This document shows, in pieces, positions 1-8,413 of a stretch of 64,000 bases of DNA. Both the position numbers and the translations under genes were made by a program. Location of the stretch: NCBI RefSeq assembly GCF_900105115.1, contig NZ_FNRV01000001.1, forward strand, positions 5,521,501 to 5,585,500. The letters run 5' to 3'. The number at the start of each line of letters is the position of its first letter. The stretch's first letter is position 1. Below the pieces are notes generated by a model that ran no database searches, had not been told where the DNA came from, and was given only the letters and a program-made list of their open reading frames with translations. The DNA is from Pseudomonas mohnii (GTDB lineage: Bacteria; Pseudomonadota; Gammaproteobacteria; Pseudomonadales; Pseudomonadaceae).

Positions 1-300
1 GGGGTCGGACATGATCAACGCGTCCGGCGCCATGGCGATCACGGGTTCCAGATCCTTGAGGAACGTCTTGAGCTTGGCGTTGTGCGGCGCGATGTTCACC
101 ACCACGTAGAAGCGCTTGCCCTGGGCCTGCGCTTCACGAATGCCGAGGGCCAGGTTGGCGTGATCGAATTCGTTATTGCGCACGCGCAAGCTGTAGCGTG
201 GCTGGCCCGCGTACACGGCATCGGCGCCATAGGCGAAGGCATAACGCATGTTTTTCAAGGTGCCGGCGGGGGCGAGCAGTTCCGGAGCAATCTGGTTCAT
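1..300 (-). CDS. yegQ: U32 peptidase-family tRNA hydroxylation protein YegQ/TrhP (5' part only)
   Basis: The first 100 codons of a minus-strand gene run off the left edge of the window in frame. The start is ATG at 300. The N-terminus reads ELLAPAGTLKNMRYAFAYGA followed by DAVYAGQPRYSLRVRNNEF, the hallmark opening of the U32 peptidase-like family. Members of this family such as YegQ/TrhP act in prephenate-dependent 5-hydroxylation of wobble uridine in tRNA, and are not true proteases. The conserved collagenase-like signature lies beyond the edge, so only the N-terminal barrel strands are seen. The neighbouring AI-2E permease is divergent. The assignment to YegQ rather than another U32 paralogue rests on the opening motif alone. 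Confidence 0.85.
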   Translation of the reverse strand, partial: MNQIAPELLAPAGTLKNMRYAFAYGADAVYAGQPRYSLRVRNNEFDHANLALGIREAQAQGKRFYVVVNIAPHNAKLKTFLKDLEPVIAMAPDALIMSDP

Positions 301-463
301 GGTGGGATCGATCGCAAAAGCCGCCGAGCGTATACGCCTTGCTCGGAAGGTTTATTGATCTGGATCTATGCTTGATGAAAAAAACGATGGCACTCGCGCG
401 AGCCATGGTGGCCTAAGCATCAGGGCGCAACATTGCGTTCCGGCGGACTGACATGGATCGGAC

Positions 464-1525
464 ATGAACGAAGAGACATTACAAGACAAGTCACTGACGG
501 TGTTGCTGGGGGTGGTGAGCATCGCCTTCATCTGGATTCTGTTGCCGTTCTACGGCGCGGTGTTCTGGGCAGTGATCCTCGGCATCCTGTTTGCGCCATT
601 GCAGCGTCGGTTGCAATTGAAGTTCGGCTGGCAGCGCAACGTCACGTCGTTGCTGACGCTGAGCGTTTGTCTGGTGATCGCGATCCTGCCGGTGATCATC
701 CTTGGTGCCTTGCTGGTTCAGGAGGGGGCGGCGCTCTACAACAGAATCGAAAGCGGCGAGTTGGACATTGCAGGCTATGTGACGCACTTCAAACACAGCC
801 TGCCGCCGTACTTTCAGCACTTGCTCGATCGGTTCGGGGTCGGCGAGCTGAACGGCCTGCGGGAGAAAATCATCAAGAGCGCGGTGACGGGCAATGAGTT
901 TGTCGCCACGCAGGTCTTCAGTTTTGGTCAGGGCACTTTCGATTTTGTGGTGGGTTTTTTCATCATGCTCTACTTGCTGTTCTTCTTTCTGCGGGACGGT
1001 GCCGAACTGGCGCGCAAGGTTCGCTCCGCCGTACCGCTGCAGGAACACCAGAAACGTCGTCTGCAACTCAAATTCAACCGCGTGGTGCGGGCCACGGTGA
1101 AGGGCAATCTGCTGGTGGCGATCACACAAGGCGCATTGGGTGGTTTGATTTTCTGGTTTCTGGACATCCCGAGCGCGTTGCTCTGGGCCGTGTTGATGGC
1201 GTTTCTGTCCCTGTTGCCAGCGGTGGGGGCGGGTATTGTCTGGGCGCCGGTGGCGGCATTTTTCCTGTTCACCGGGGCGATCTGGCAGGGCGTGGTACTG
1301 GGGTTGTTCGGGGTTTTTGTGATCGGACTGGTGGACAACGTGCTGCGACCGATCCTGGTGGGCAAGGACACCAAGATGCCGGACTATCTGATCCTGATCT
1401 CGACCCTGGGCGGCCTGGCGATTTTCGGCCTCAACGGTTTTGTGATCGGTCCGCTGATTGCCGCGCTGTTCATGTCGAGCTGGGCGATCTTCATCGAAAC
1501 CAAACCGCGGGTTCAGCTGCCTTAA
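464..1525 (+). CDS. AI-2E family (PerM-like) membrane permease
   Basis: A 353-residue polytopic inner-membrane protein with about eight hydrophobic segments: a paired helix at residues 10–50, one at 62–85, one at 150–175 and a C-terminal bundle from about 210 to 345. The layout, the large amphipathic stretch between segments 3 and 4, and the PxLVG-type motif near residues 297–302 (RPILVGKDTK) match the AI-2E/PerM family (PF01594, YdiK-like). The family is named after a proposed autoinducer-2 exporter, but substrates vary and include Na+/H+ antiport; none can be assigned here. The stop codon overlaps, tail to tail, the stop of the next minus-strand gene. Confidence 0.85.
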   Translation: MNEETLQDKSLTVLLGVVSIAFIWILLPFYGAVFWAVILGILFAPLQRRLQLKFGWQRNVTSLLTLSVCLVIAILPVIILGALLVQEGAALYNRIESGELDIAGYVTHFKHSLPPYFQHLLDRFGVGELNGLREKIIKSAVTGNEFVATQVFSFGQGTFDFVVGFFIMLYLLFFFLRDGAELARKVRSAVPLQEHQKRRLQLKFNRVVRATVKGNLLVAITQGALGGLIFWFLDIPSALLWAVLMAFLSLLPAVGAGIVWAPVAAFFLFTGAIWQGVVLGLFGVFVIGLVDNVLRPILVGKDTKMPDYLILISTLGGLAIFGLNGFVIGPLIAALFMSSWAIFIETKPRVQLP

Positions 1526-1716
1526 GCGCTGAATTTGCCTGTCTGGCCAGTGCCGATACGCTCAGACAATGCCTGGGCGGCCGGCAGCGAAGTGAGCGGG
1601 CCGCTGATCTGTTCGCCGTCCTGTACCAGGTACCAGCAGGCGAGTAATCCCAGCTCTCTGAGAGGGGCGGGCACGGCACTGCCGATAACGGACATAATCT
1701 GAACCTGGGACATCAT
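1522..1716 (-). CDS. small conserved hypothetical protein (64 aa)
   Basis: I do not recognise a family. The protein reads MMSQVQIMSVIGSAVPAPLR and continues with a GLLACWYLVQDGEQISGP stretch; the YLVQDGEQISGPLTSL run resembles a short β-rich domain. The start at 1716 is chosen because a GGAGGT ribosome-binding site sits five bases upstream. A longer frame to 1776 exists but lacks a comparable site. The gene is convergent with the AI-2E permease, and the two stop codons overlap within TTAA. Function unknown; the strong ribosome site supports real expression. Confidence 0.6.
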   Translation of the reverse strand: MMSQVQIMSVIGSAVPAPLRELGLLACWYLVQDGEQISGPLTSLPAAQALSERIGTGQTGKFSA

Positions 1717-1913
1717 CAGTACCTCCATCGATCTATGGAGATACCTTACGGGGCGGGCGTTTTTTCGGACAATCACCGTTTTCGATAGTGGTCATTGACG
1801 CCAGTGGGTGCAAATGACCGTTTCTCGGTCACCGCACCTTTCAATGTTCCTGCTGGCCGGCGATCGCGTTTTTGAACGCGTCATCGCCGGCAAGCGGGCC
1901 CCTGCGGACTGTG

Positions 1914-2306
1914 TCAGTAGTGACCGTAATGCGGGCCATAGTAACCACGCGGAGGGCCGTAGTAACCATGGGGAGGTCCGTAGTAACCACGGGGAGGTCC
2001 GTAGTAGACCGGCGCCGGACGGTAGTAGATCGGTTGCTGCACATAGACCGGAGCCGGCTGGTAGTAAACCGGTGGCGGTGGTGCGGCATACACCGGTGCG
2101 GGTTGGGCGTAGACCGGCTGTGCATAAACCGGTTGCGGCTCGACATACACCGGCCGGTTGGCGTTGATCAGGGCCGAGCCGACGATGGCCGTACCGACGA
2201 TTGCTCCAAATACCGCCGCGTCATTACCACCACCATGGGCTTGCGCCTGTCCTGCGATAGCGAGCGCGCCGATCAGCAAGGCTACTGTGGGGATTTTACG
2301 GATCAT
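1914..2306 (-). CDS. secreted glycine-zipper, proline/tyrosine-rich repeat protein
   Basis: A 130-residue protein with a clear signal peptide (MIRKIPTVALLIGALAIAGQ, cleavage probably after AQA at residue 23). A short glycine/alanine-rich hydrophobic stretch follows (AAVFGAIVGTAIVGSALI, residues 30–47), resembling a glycine zipper. The rest is low complexity: PVYAQP/PVYYQP units, then repeats of GPPxGYY up to the C-terminus. An exported, membrane- or envelope-associated role is likely, but no function can be assigned. Similar short PY-rich secreted proteins are common in Pseudomonas. The repetitive C-terminus probably varies in length between strains. Confidence 0.7.
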   Translation of the reverse strand: MIRKIPTVALLIGALAIAGQAQAHGGGNDAAVFGAIVGTAIVGSALINANRPVYVEPQPVYAQPVYAQPAPVYAAPPPPVYYQPAPVYVQQPIYYRPAPVYYGPPRGYYGPPHGYYGPPRGYYGPHYGHY

Positions 2307-2551
2307 GATAATTCCTCGGTTCTTCGCCCCGGCGCTTGCGTCTGCAATAGACCCAAGGATCGTCGCGGGGATACTTCTAAGACAGCGCGTTTTTGATAAT
2401 CAGCACAGCCGTTAGGTAAATTTTGTGTAAGGTCTGTACCGGCCTGCTTACGGTCGCCCGATACCATGCGCAGGCCCTGGAATATGATTGATCAGAACAC
2501 CCTGGACTGGCCAAGCCCGTCCATCTGAAAGTGCAATGGAAGGAGATTCAC

Positions 2552-3370
2552 ATGCAGATGAACCCCAACAGAGACACCCAGCTGTGCATGTCCCTCTCCG
2601 GACGCCCCGGCAACTTTGGCCTGCGATTTCACAACCATCTGTATGAACAACTGGGGCTGAATTTCTACTACAAAGCCTTCAGCAGTCACGACTTGCCGGG
2701 CGCTGTCGGCGGTATTCGTGCCTTGGGCATTCGCGGCTGCGGCGTGTCGATGCCGTTCAAGGAAGCCTGCATTGCGCTGGTCGATGAGTTGGACGCGTCC
2801 GCCGCCGCCATTCAATCGATCAACACCATCGTCAATACCGACGGTCATCTCAAGGCCTATAACACCGATTACATTGCGGTTGCCCAACTGCTGGAAACCC
2901 ACGCAGTGCCCAAGGACACCACCTTTGCCCTGCGCGGCAGTGGCGGAATGGCTAAGGCGGTGGCCAGTGCCTTGCGCGATGGCGGTTACACAAACGGCCT
3001 GATCGTGGCCCGCAACGAGCGCGCAGGCCGTGCCCTGGCTGAATCCCTGGGTTATCCATGGCAAGCGGAACTGGGGGAGAGGCGGCCGCAAATGCTGATC
3101 AATGTCACGCCGGTCGGTATGGATGGCGGCCCGGAGGCCGGGCAGTTGGCGTACGAAACCGAGGTCATTGCGGCTGCTGATATCGTCTTCGATGTGGTGG
3201 CGATTCCCTCGGAAACGCCGCTGATCGTGCGTGGTCGTGCCGAGGGCAAGCAAGTGATCACCGGACTGGAGGTGATCGCGCTCCAGGCGTTGGAGCAATT
3301 CGTGCTTTATACCGGTGTGCGGCCGACGGATGAGCAATTTCAGCAAGCGGTGGCGTTTGCGCGCAGTTGA
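2552..3370 (+). CDS. shikimate dehydrogenase-like protein (SDH-L, HI0607 type)
   Basis: A 272-residue NAD(P)-dependent dehydrogenase of the AroE superfamily. The start at 2552 follows a GAAGGAG site by seven bases. The N-terminal substrate domain carries SLSGRPGNFG (15–24), VSMPFKE with the catalytic lysine at 70, and AYNTDY with the partner aspartate at 106. The Rossmann glycine motif GSGGMAK lies near 133–139. The wording CMSLSGRP and GIRGCGVSMPFKE matches the SDH-L class (Haemophilus HI0607), which reduces shikimate poorly and has no settled role. It is therefore not simply the biosynthetic AroE. A broken cupin gene follows 41 bp downstream and was probably co-transcribed. Confidence 0.85.
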   Translation: MQMNPNRDTQLCMSLSGRPGNFGLRFHNHLYEQLGLNFYYKAFSSHDLPGAVGGIRALGIRGCGVSMPFKEACIALVDELDASAAAIQSINTIVNTDGHLKAYNTDYIAVAQLLETHAVPKDTTFALRGSGGMAKAVASALRDGGYTNGLIVARNERAGRALAESLGYPWQAELGERRPQMLINVTPVGMDGGPEAGQLAYETEVIAAADIVFDVVAIPSETPLIVRGRAEGKQVITGLEVIALQALEQFVLYTGVRPTDEQFQQAVAFARS

Positions 3371-3411
3371 AGGTCTTTTGCCTGCCTTAAAACCAGATCA
3401 AGGAGGTGTCC

Positions 3412-3739
3412 ATGCATCCCCCCATTCTCAACCTGAATCAGGTCGAACTCGAGCCCTTGCCCCAAGCCTTGGCGCCCACCGGTGAAACCGCTGGCCGCTA
3501 TCGGCAACGCATGGCCCGCGTGGGTCAGCAACTGGGGGCTCAAAAGCTCGGTTATCGCCTGTACGTGCTGGAACCGGGGGGCGGTCAGCACCCAGCAGTC
3601 ACCGGAGATTTGCGAATATCCGGACTCCGGCAAGTATGCGGTGATGGATGACTTCAAGGTCGATGCCCAGGGTAATGCCTCGGGGTTTGTCGCGGTTGCC
3701 CGGCAGGCGGATGGGGTGGATTACTGGGACGGGGAATGA
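3412..3739 (+). pseudogene. cupin-domain protein remnant with internal deletion and frameshift
   Basis: Two frames together spell the ends of one cupin protein. From ATG 3412 (AAGGAGG site just upstream) the protein reads MHPPILNLNQVELEPLPQAL up to YRLYVLEPG near 3580. After that point the frame gives unrelated sequence and stops at 3651. A second frame from about 3583 reads AVSTQQSPEICEYPDSGKYA and ends VDYWDGE at the stop 3737–3739, a typical tail of the same family. The β-barrel core with the metal-binding histidines, usually some 60–75 residues, is missing at a GGGGGGCGGT junction. The gene is therefore inactive, unless this is an assembly error. It follows the SDH-L gene closely. Confidence 0.8.
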
Positions 3740-3772
3740 ACGGCTCCGAGATCGAGTCGGCCATGGTGTATT

Positions 3773-3824
3773 TGTGGCGAGCGAGCTTGCTCCGGGCGGC
3801 GTTCCGACAAGCTCCCTCGCCACA
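3773..3824. repeat. short inverted repeat, TGTGGCGAG…CTCGCCACA type
   Basis: The arms TGTGGCGAGCGAGCTTGCTC and GAGCTCCCTCGCCACA-like sequence enclose a GGGCGGCGTTCCGAC loop. It belongs to the dispersed intergenic palindromes of this group, and the same loop recurs at the right edge of the window. It lies between convergent gene ends and may act as a bidirectional transcription stop. Confidence 0.7.
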
Positions 3825-3893
3825 GGTACAGTGTTCGTCCTTAACTGAACAGCATGACCCTCGCCACGGGATTTGTTGTTCAGCTAATTATGG

Positions 3894-4541
3894 TTACTCA
3901 AGGCGCGCCAAACGCTCTTCCAGTGCCGCAATCCGCGCCTCGAGCTCTTCGATCCGCTCAACCGAAACAGCGCTGCCACCACCACGTTCGACCGGGTTCT
4001 GCCGCGCCGCGAGAATCGCGTCGATGTCCGCCGGGTCGCCCAAGGCATGCATATACCGGTCTTCCCGCTGTCCGGCCTGGCGCGGAATCAGCAGGGCCAG
4101 GCCACGGGCAATCAAGCGTTCAAGCTGATGCACCACCTGGTCGGTATCTTCGAAGTCATGCATGCGGCCGCTGCGGGTCAGCAGCTCATTGACCGTTTGT
4201 GGGCCACGCAGGAACAACAGTCCTGCCAGCACCACCTGAGCCGGTACCAGTTCCAGTGCCTTGTCGACCCTGTGCTCCCAGCGATCCGCACGGCTGCCCA
4301 TCACCAGTTTGGTGAAGCCGCGTCCCTCAAGGGCGCGCAAGCTTTGACCGACCTGGCCCTGGGTCAGGTTCATCACCGGTTCACGGCTGGTCTTCTGGTT
4401 GCAGGCGATCATCAGCGCATTGAGGGTAAGCGGGTAGGTTTCCGGGCTGGTGGCCTGTTTTTCGATCAGAGAGCCCAGAATACGGATTTCCGTGCTGTTG
4501 AGTGGCGGCTCGTCATAGGTCGTCTCTTGCTCGGTGATCAT
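3894..4541 (-). CDS. yceH: YceH family protein (DUF480)
   Basis: A 215-residue cytosolic protein made of two winged-helix modules: [20 protein letters not shown] at residues 14–33, and [20 protein letters not shown] at about 105–124. The C-terminus (about 188–215) is a short coiled coil rich in glutamate and leucine ([20 protein letters not shown]). The order and wording match YceH/DUF480, a conserved proteobacterial family of unknown molecular function that is probably DNA-binding or regulatory. Length is as usual. It is transcribed alone on the minus strand, and a degraded palindrome lies downstream. Confidence 0.9.
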   Translation of the reverse strand: MITEQETTYDEPPLNSTEIRILGSLIEKQATSPETYPLTLNALMIACNQKTSREPVMNLTQGQVGQSLRALEGRGFTKLVMGSRADRWEHRVDKALELVPAQVVLAGLLFLRGPQTVNELLTRSGRMHDFEDTDQVVHQLERLIARGLALLIPRQAGQREDRYMHALGDPADIDAILAARQNPVERGGGSAVSVERIEELEARIAALEERLARLE

Positions 4542-4695
4542 GGTTCTGCGTCCTTACCCGGTTCAGGTTTTCACTTGCGTGGATGCACTTTAGATTGGTG
4601 TGCGTCAATGGCAATAGTATTTGCGAACTATCTGGGCTGTTTAATGAGGCTTTAACGCAATACTAACGATTTTTTTACAATTGGATGGGCACCGT
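4542..4695. other. intergenic region with weak promoter-like sequence
   Basis: AT-richer than the flanks. A TACAAT hexamer at 4676–4681, preceded by TTTAAC at 4651–4656 (19-base spacer), could drive the downstream glycan cluster; the match is weak. No RNA gene or palindrome is recognised. Confidence 0.3.
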
Positions 4696-4854
4696 ATGCG
4701 GGGCCATGGACAGGATGTCCTTGAAGTGGGGGATTTACACGTTTCTTGCATCGACAATGTCATCGGCCTTAAGCAATGGAAGATGGAGCAAGGCATGAAG
4801 TTGATGTTGGTATCAGCCAAACAAGATGTGCTCAATAGCACACGATTCGCATGA
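4696..4854 (+). CDS. possible 52-residue leader ORF overlapping the epimerase start
   Basis: An open frame from ATG 4696 reads MRGHGQDVLEVGDLHVSCID and continues to VLNSTRFA, ending at TGA 4852–4854. That stop overlaps the epimerase ATG as ATGA. A GGATGGG stretch eleven bases upstream could serve as ribosome site. The epimerase itself has no visible Shine–Dalgarno sequence (CACGATTCGC precedes its ATG), so translational coupling from this frame would explain its expression. I recognise no family and the composition is unremarkable. It may be a chance frame. Confidence 0.35.
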   Translation: MRGHGQDVLEVGDLHVSCIDNVIGLKQWKMEQGMKLMLVSAKQDVLNSTRFA

Positions 4855-5828
4855 CTATTTTGATTACCGGCGCTGCCGGATTCATTGGGTTTCACACCGC
4901 CCGGCGTCTATGTCTGGACGGCCATGAAGTGGTTGGCATCGACAACCTCAATGACTATTACGACGTCACGCTCAAGCGCGCACGACTCAAGGAACTGGAG
5001 TGCTTGCCGGGCTTTCGTTTCGAGAAAATGGACATTGTCGATAAGCCGGCGTTGATGGCGTTGTTTCGCGATCATCCGTTTACCGAAGTGGTGCATCTGG
5101 CCGCACAGGCCGGCGTACGCTATTCGCTGGACAATCCCGACATCTACGCGCAATCGAATCTGGTGGGTTTCCTCAATGTGCTGGAAGCCTGCCGACACCA
5201 CAGTCCCGCGCATTTGATCTACGCTTCCAGCAGCTCGGTGTACGGCAGCAACAGCAAAATGCCGTTCAGTGTCGAGGACGCGGTCGATCATCCCATTTCC
5301 TTGTATGCCGCGACCAAGCGCGCCAATGAGCTGCTGGCCGAGAGTTATTGCCATCTGTACGGATTGAAGGCCAGTGGGCTGCGTTTCTTTACGGTTTACG
5401 GACCGTGGGGGCGGCCGGACATGGCGCTGTTCAAGTTTACCGAGGCGATGCTCAAAGGCCGGCCGATCGATATCTATAATCAGGGCCAGATGGCACGGGA
5501 CTTCACGTACATCGACGACATCGTCGAAAGCGTTGCCCGATTGCGCACACGACCACCGGTATCGACCGGGGCGGGAGAAGGTGTCAACCGGTTGTTCAAT
5601 ATCGGTCGCGGCCAGCCAGTGGCGCTGCTGGAGTTCATTGACTGCCTGGAAGCGGCGCTGGGGATGCAGGCGCAACGTAACTATCTACCGCTGCAGGCTG
5701 GCGATGTGGTCAAGACCTGGGCCGACGTGTCGGCCCTGGCAGAGTGGGTCGATTTCAGTCCGCAGGTGCCGGTTGGCACCGGCGTCGGGGAGTTTGTGAA
5801 GTGGTATCGCCAGTTCTATCAGTTATGA
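4851..5828 (+). CDS. NAD-dependent UDP-glucuronate 4-epimerase-like enzyme
   Basis: A 325-residue extended short-chain dehydrogenase. It has the NAD motif GAAGFIG (7–13), a serine-rich catalytic stretch SSSSVYG (126–132), the catalytic pair in YAATKRANE (Tyr152, Lys156), and the block RFFTVYGPWGRPDMALFKFT with MARDFTYIDDIVE. These strings are typical of UDP-glucuronate 4-epimerases (LpsL/CapI group), which convert UDP-GlcA to UDP-GalA in the cytosol. It is the first enzyme of a lipid-linked glycan cluster and plausibly makes the sugar donor for the following GT2. Substrate could also be another UDP-hexose. Translation probably depends on coupling to an upstream short frame. Confidence 0.85.
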   Translation: MTILITGAAGFIGFHTARRLCLDGHEVVGIDNLNDYYDVTLKRARLKELECLPGFRFEKMDIVDKPALMALFRDHPFTEVVHLAAQAGVRYSLDNPDIYAQSNLVGFLNVLEACRHHSPAHLIYASSSSVYGSNSKMPFSVEDAVDHPISLYAATKRANELLAESYCHLYGLKASGLRFFTVYGPWGRPDMALFKFTEAMLKGRPIDIYNQGQMARDFTYIDDIVESVARLRTRPPVSTGAGEGVNRLFNIGRGQPVALLEFIDCLEAALGMQAQRNYLPLQAGDVVKTWADVSALAEWVDFSPQVPVGTGVGEFVKWYRQFYQL

Positions 5829-5874
5829 ACCATTCTCCCTTGAAAATAAAAGAGCAAGGCAAAAGAGCGCCTCT

Positions 5875-6615
5875 ATGAGCAATGACATTTTTGTATCGGT
5901 ACTGATCCCCGCGAAGAACGAAGCGAACAATCTCAAGCCCTTGCTTGAGGAGGTCCGCGTGGCGCTGGCGGATGAGTCTTATGAAATCATCGTCGTCGAC
6001 GATGGCAGTACCGATGCGACCTTGCACGAACTGCAGCAGGCCAAAAACAATGGTCTGAGCCAGTTACGCATCCTGCATCATGATCGCTCGCTGGGCCAAA
6101 GCACGTCGCTGTACCACGCGGCACAGGCCGCTCGCGGGCAGTGGCTGGCCACGCTCGATGGCGATGGGCAGAATGACCCGGCAGACATCCCGGGCATGTT
6201 GGCACTGGTGCGTAACTCGCGTGGCAGTGGCGACTTGCAGCTGGTGGCGGGGCACCGGGTCAACCGCCGCGACACCGCGAGCAAGCGCTGGGCTTCGCGT
6301 TTCGCCAATGGCCTGCGCAGCCGCCTGCTCAAGGACGCCACGCCCGACACTGGCTGTGGCTTGAAACTGATTCAACGCGCGGCGTTTTTGCGCCTGCCGT
6401 ACTTCGATCATATGCATCGGTACATTCCAGCGCTGATCCAGCGCCACAATGGCAAGATGGTCGTCCATCCCGTCAACCACCGGCACCGCACCGCCGGCGT
6501 GTCCAAGTACGGCAATATCGACCGCGCCCTTGTCGGCATTCTCGACCTCTTCGGGGTGTGGTGGTTGATCAAGCGTACTCGCCTGAATACTCAGGCTCGG
6601 GAGGTTCAGGAATGA
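5875..6615 (+). CDS. GT2 family glycosyltransferase, dolichol/undecaprenyl-phosphate type
   Basis: A 246-residue GT-A fold enzyme related to dolichol-phosphate mannose synthase, ArnC and RgtE. Nucleotide-binding VDDGSTD is at 41–47, and the acidic metal motif LDGDGQND is at 94–101. The C-terminal GVSKYG…DLFGVWWLIKR segment is typical of the soluble or peripheral DPM type; no long C-terminal transmembrane pair is present. By family it would move a sugar from a UDP donor to undecaprenyl phosphate on the inner face of the inner membrane. Its stop overlaps the next start (ATGA), so the genes are translationally linked. With the epimerase upstream, undecaprenyl-phosphate galacturonate is the most economical product, as an inference. 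Confidence 0.85.
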   Translation: MSNDIFVSVLIPAKNEANNLKPLLEEVRVALADESYEIIVVDDGSTDATLHELQQAKNNGLSQLRILHHDRSLGQSTSLYHAAQAARGQWLATLDGDGQNDPADIPGMLALVRNSRGSGDLQLVAGHRVNRRDTASKRWASRFANGLRSRLLKDATPDTGCGLKLIQRAAFLRLPYFDHMHRYIPALIQRHNGKMVVHPVNHRHRTAGVSKYGNIDRALVGILDLFGVWWLIKRTRLNTQAREVQE

Positions 6616-6890
6616 ACCTTTCCCGCGAATCCTTGTGGTTGGTGGTCGGCTTTGCCGGCCAGATCGCGTTCACCGGCCGTTTCGTCCTGCAGTGGCTGTA
6701 CAGCGAATACAAAAAACGCAGCGTGATCCCGACCAGCTTCTGGTACCTGAGTATCGTCGGCAGTGCCCTGCTGCTGATGTATGCCATTTACCGGCAGGAC
6801 CCGGTGTTCATTGCCGGCCAGGCTTTTGGCTTTATTGTTTATCTGCGCAACCTGCAACTGATTGCAAAAAGCAAAAACCTCAAGGAGTAA
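6612..6890 (+). CDS. lipid A biosynthesis N-terminal (LAB_N) domain membrane protein
   Basis: A 92-residue protein with three hydrophobic segments (about 8–27, 42–61 and 66–84). The sequence GFAGQIAFTGRFVLQWLYSE followed by KKRSVIPTSFWYLSIVGS is the LAB_N signature (PF07578). This domain occurs alone or fused to glycosyltransferases in lipid-linked sugar clusters, and its role is not settled; it may assist positioning or flipping of the lipid-linked sugar. The start at 6612 has a GGGAGG site and overlaps the GT2 stop. The next gene follows after three bases, so the operon is continuous. Confidence 0.85.
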   Translation: MNLSRESLWLVVGFAGQIAFTGRFVLQWLYSEYKKRSVIPTSFWYLSIVGSALLLMYAIYRQDPVFIAGQAFGFIVYLRNLQLIAKSKNLKE

Positions 6891-6893
6891 GTC

Positions 6894-8402
6894 ATGCGCA
6901 GATCGTTGTCGCCCAGGGTCGAATGCCTGGGGTTGATGTTGCTCGCCCTGCTTTTGGTCGGTGCCGGTCTGGGCCTGCGTCAGGTGCAGAACGTCGATGA
7001 AGAACGTTTCCTCGGCGTGGCCCTGGAAATGCTGCACAACGGTTCTTGGCTGATTCCCCATCGCGCCGGGGAGATCTACGGCGATAAACCACCGATCTTC
7101 ATGTGGACGGTGGCGTTCTTCACCTGGCTCACGGGTAAGCCCAACATCGCGTTGTATATTCCGGGGCTGTTTTCCGCCGTGACCGTCACGGCGATGGTCT
7201 ATGACCTGGGGCGACGGCTGTGGAACCAGCGCATCGGGCGCATTGCCGCGCTGTTGTACCTGGCGACCTACCAGACTTACAGCATTCTGCGCACTGGGCA
7301 GATCGACAGCTTTCTGATTCTGTTCACTTCCCTGGGCCTCTACGGCCTGGCCCGTCATCTGTTGCTGGGGCCGGCATGGCGCTGGTTCTACGTAGGCTGT
7401 GCGGGCATGGGCATCGGCGTGATCACCAAAGGCGTGGGCTTTTTGCCGGCGCTGATGCTGATCCCTTATGCCTATGCGGTGCGCAAGGATTGGCCGGGTG
7501 TGGTGGCCATGCCGGGCCAGGCGCGCAAATGGGGGCTCGGGTTGCTGGTAATGCTGGCGGCGATTGCGGTCTGGCTGTTACCCCTGACCTTGTCCATCGT
7601 ATTCAATGGTTCCGCTGACGAGGTGGCCTATGCCCGGGAAATCCTCCTGCGCCAGACCGCCGGACGCTACGCCGCTTCGTGGGACCACCGGGAACCGTTC
7701 TGGTACTTCTTCACCAACGTCATTCCGCAATACTGGCTGCCGTTGGTACTGGCCTTGCCATGGCTGGTGCCGGCCTGGCGCCGTCAGCTGCAAAAGCGTG
7801 ACGGTCGGGTGCTGGTGCTGCTCGGTTGGGTTGCGCTGGTGGTGCTGTTCTTTTGCATCAGTGCCGGCAAGCGCAAGTTGTACATCTACCCGGCGCTACC
7901 GGGACTGGTACTGGCGGCCGCGCCGCTGATTCCCTGGCTGCTGCAGCGCTGGTTCAAGCAGCGCCCGCGCCTGCGCCGGGCATTTCCGGCCCTGGTGGCA
8001 GGCTGGTTCGTGTTGTGGTTCGCCCGTGGGTTTATCGAGCCGATCACGGACGGCGCCAATCCACACGTAGCCATCATGGAGCAAGCCGCGTCGATGACTC
8101 ACGGTGCTGACCTGGTACTGGTCAACTGGCGCGAGGGACATTGGTTGTACGCCCGTCAGCCGATCGTGCATTTCGGTATGGCCGAGTCCTCGGTCGAGCA
8201 GGCTGCACAATGGCTGCGCGATCACCCCAAGGCTTATGCGTTGGTCCCGGACGAGTTGCTCGGCCAGTGCTTCGCCCCCGAGGCTGCACATGAACTGGGC
8301 GAAACGTCCCGTGCCGAGTGGTCGATCGTCGGCGCCGATGCCGATAACGGCAAATGCCATCCGGAGCAGCCTGGGCATGTCTATCGTTTCACTTGGGACT
8401 GA
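6894..8402 (+). CDS. ArnT-like GT-C glycosyltransferase (PMT/GT39-GT83 superfamily), copy 1
   Basis: A 502-residue integral membrane protein with about ten to twelve hydrophobic helices and a soluble C-terminal domain (about 390–502). The first periplasmic loop carries the acidic DEERFLGVALEML motif (35–47) and DKPPIFMW (64–71). A later loop holds SAGKRKLYIYPALPG. These are the landmarks of the ArnT family, which transfers a sugar from undecaprenyl phosphate to an envelope acceptor such as lipid A. AAGGAG lies upstream of the ATG at 6894. It sits directly behind the GT2 and LAB_N genes that would supply its donor. The acceptor is unknown. Confidence 0.85.
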   Translation: MRRSLSPRVECLGLMLLALLLVGAGLGLRQVQNVDEERFLGVALEMLHNGSWLIPHRAGEIYGDKPPIFMWTVAFFTWLTGKPNIALYIPGLFSAVTVTAMVYDLGRRLWNQRIGRIAALLYLATYQTYSILRTGQIDSFLILFTSLGLYGLARHLLLGPAWRWFYVGCAGMGIGVITKGVGFLPALMLIPYAYAVRKDWPGVVAMPGQARKWGLGLLVMLAAIAVWLLPLTLSIVFNGSADEVAYAREILLRQTAGRYAASWDHREPFWYFFTNVIPQYWLPLVLALPWLVPAWRRQLQKRDGRVLVLLGWVALVVLFFCISAGKRKLYIYPALPGLVLAAAPLIPWLLQRWFKQRPRLRRAFPALVAGWFVLWFARGFIEPITDGANPHVAIMEQAASMTHGADLVLVNWREGHWLYARQPIVHFGMAESSVEQAAQWLRDHPKAYALVPDELLGQCFAPEAAHELGETSRAEWSIVGADADNGKCHPEQPGHVYRFTWD

Positions 8403-8413
8403 GAAAAATAATA

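Noticed and set aside
1808..2396. Repeated frames on the plus strand opposite the PY-rich secreted protein
   Set aside because: They arise from the same DNA repeats read backwards. Only the minus-strand frame has a signal peptide and sensible composition.
3406..3651. An 81-codon frame read as an intact small protein
   Set aside because: Only its first 56 or so residues are cupin-like; the rest is frameshifted sequence. It was annotated as part of the pseudogene instead.
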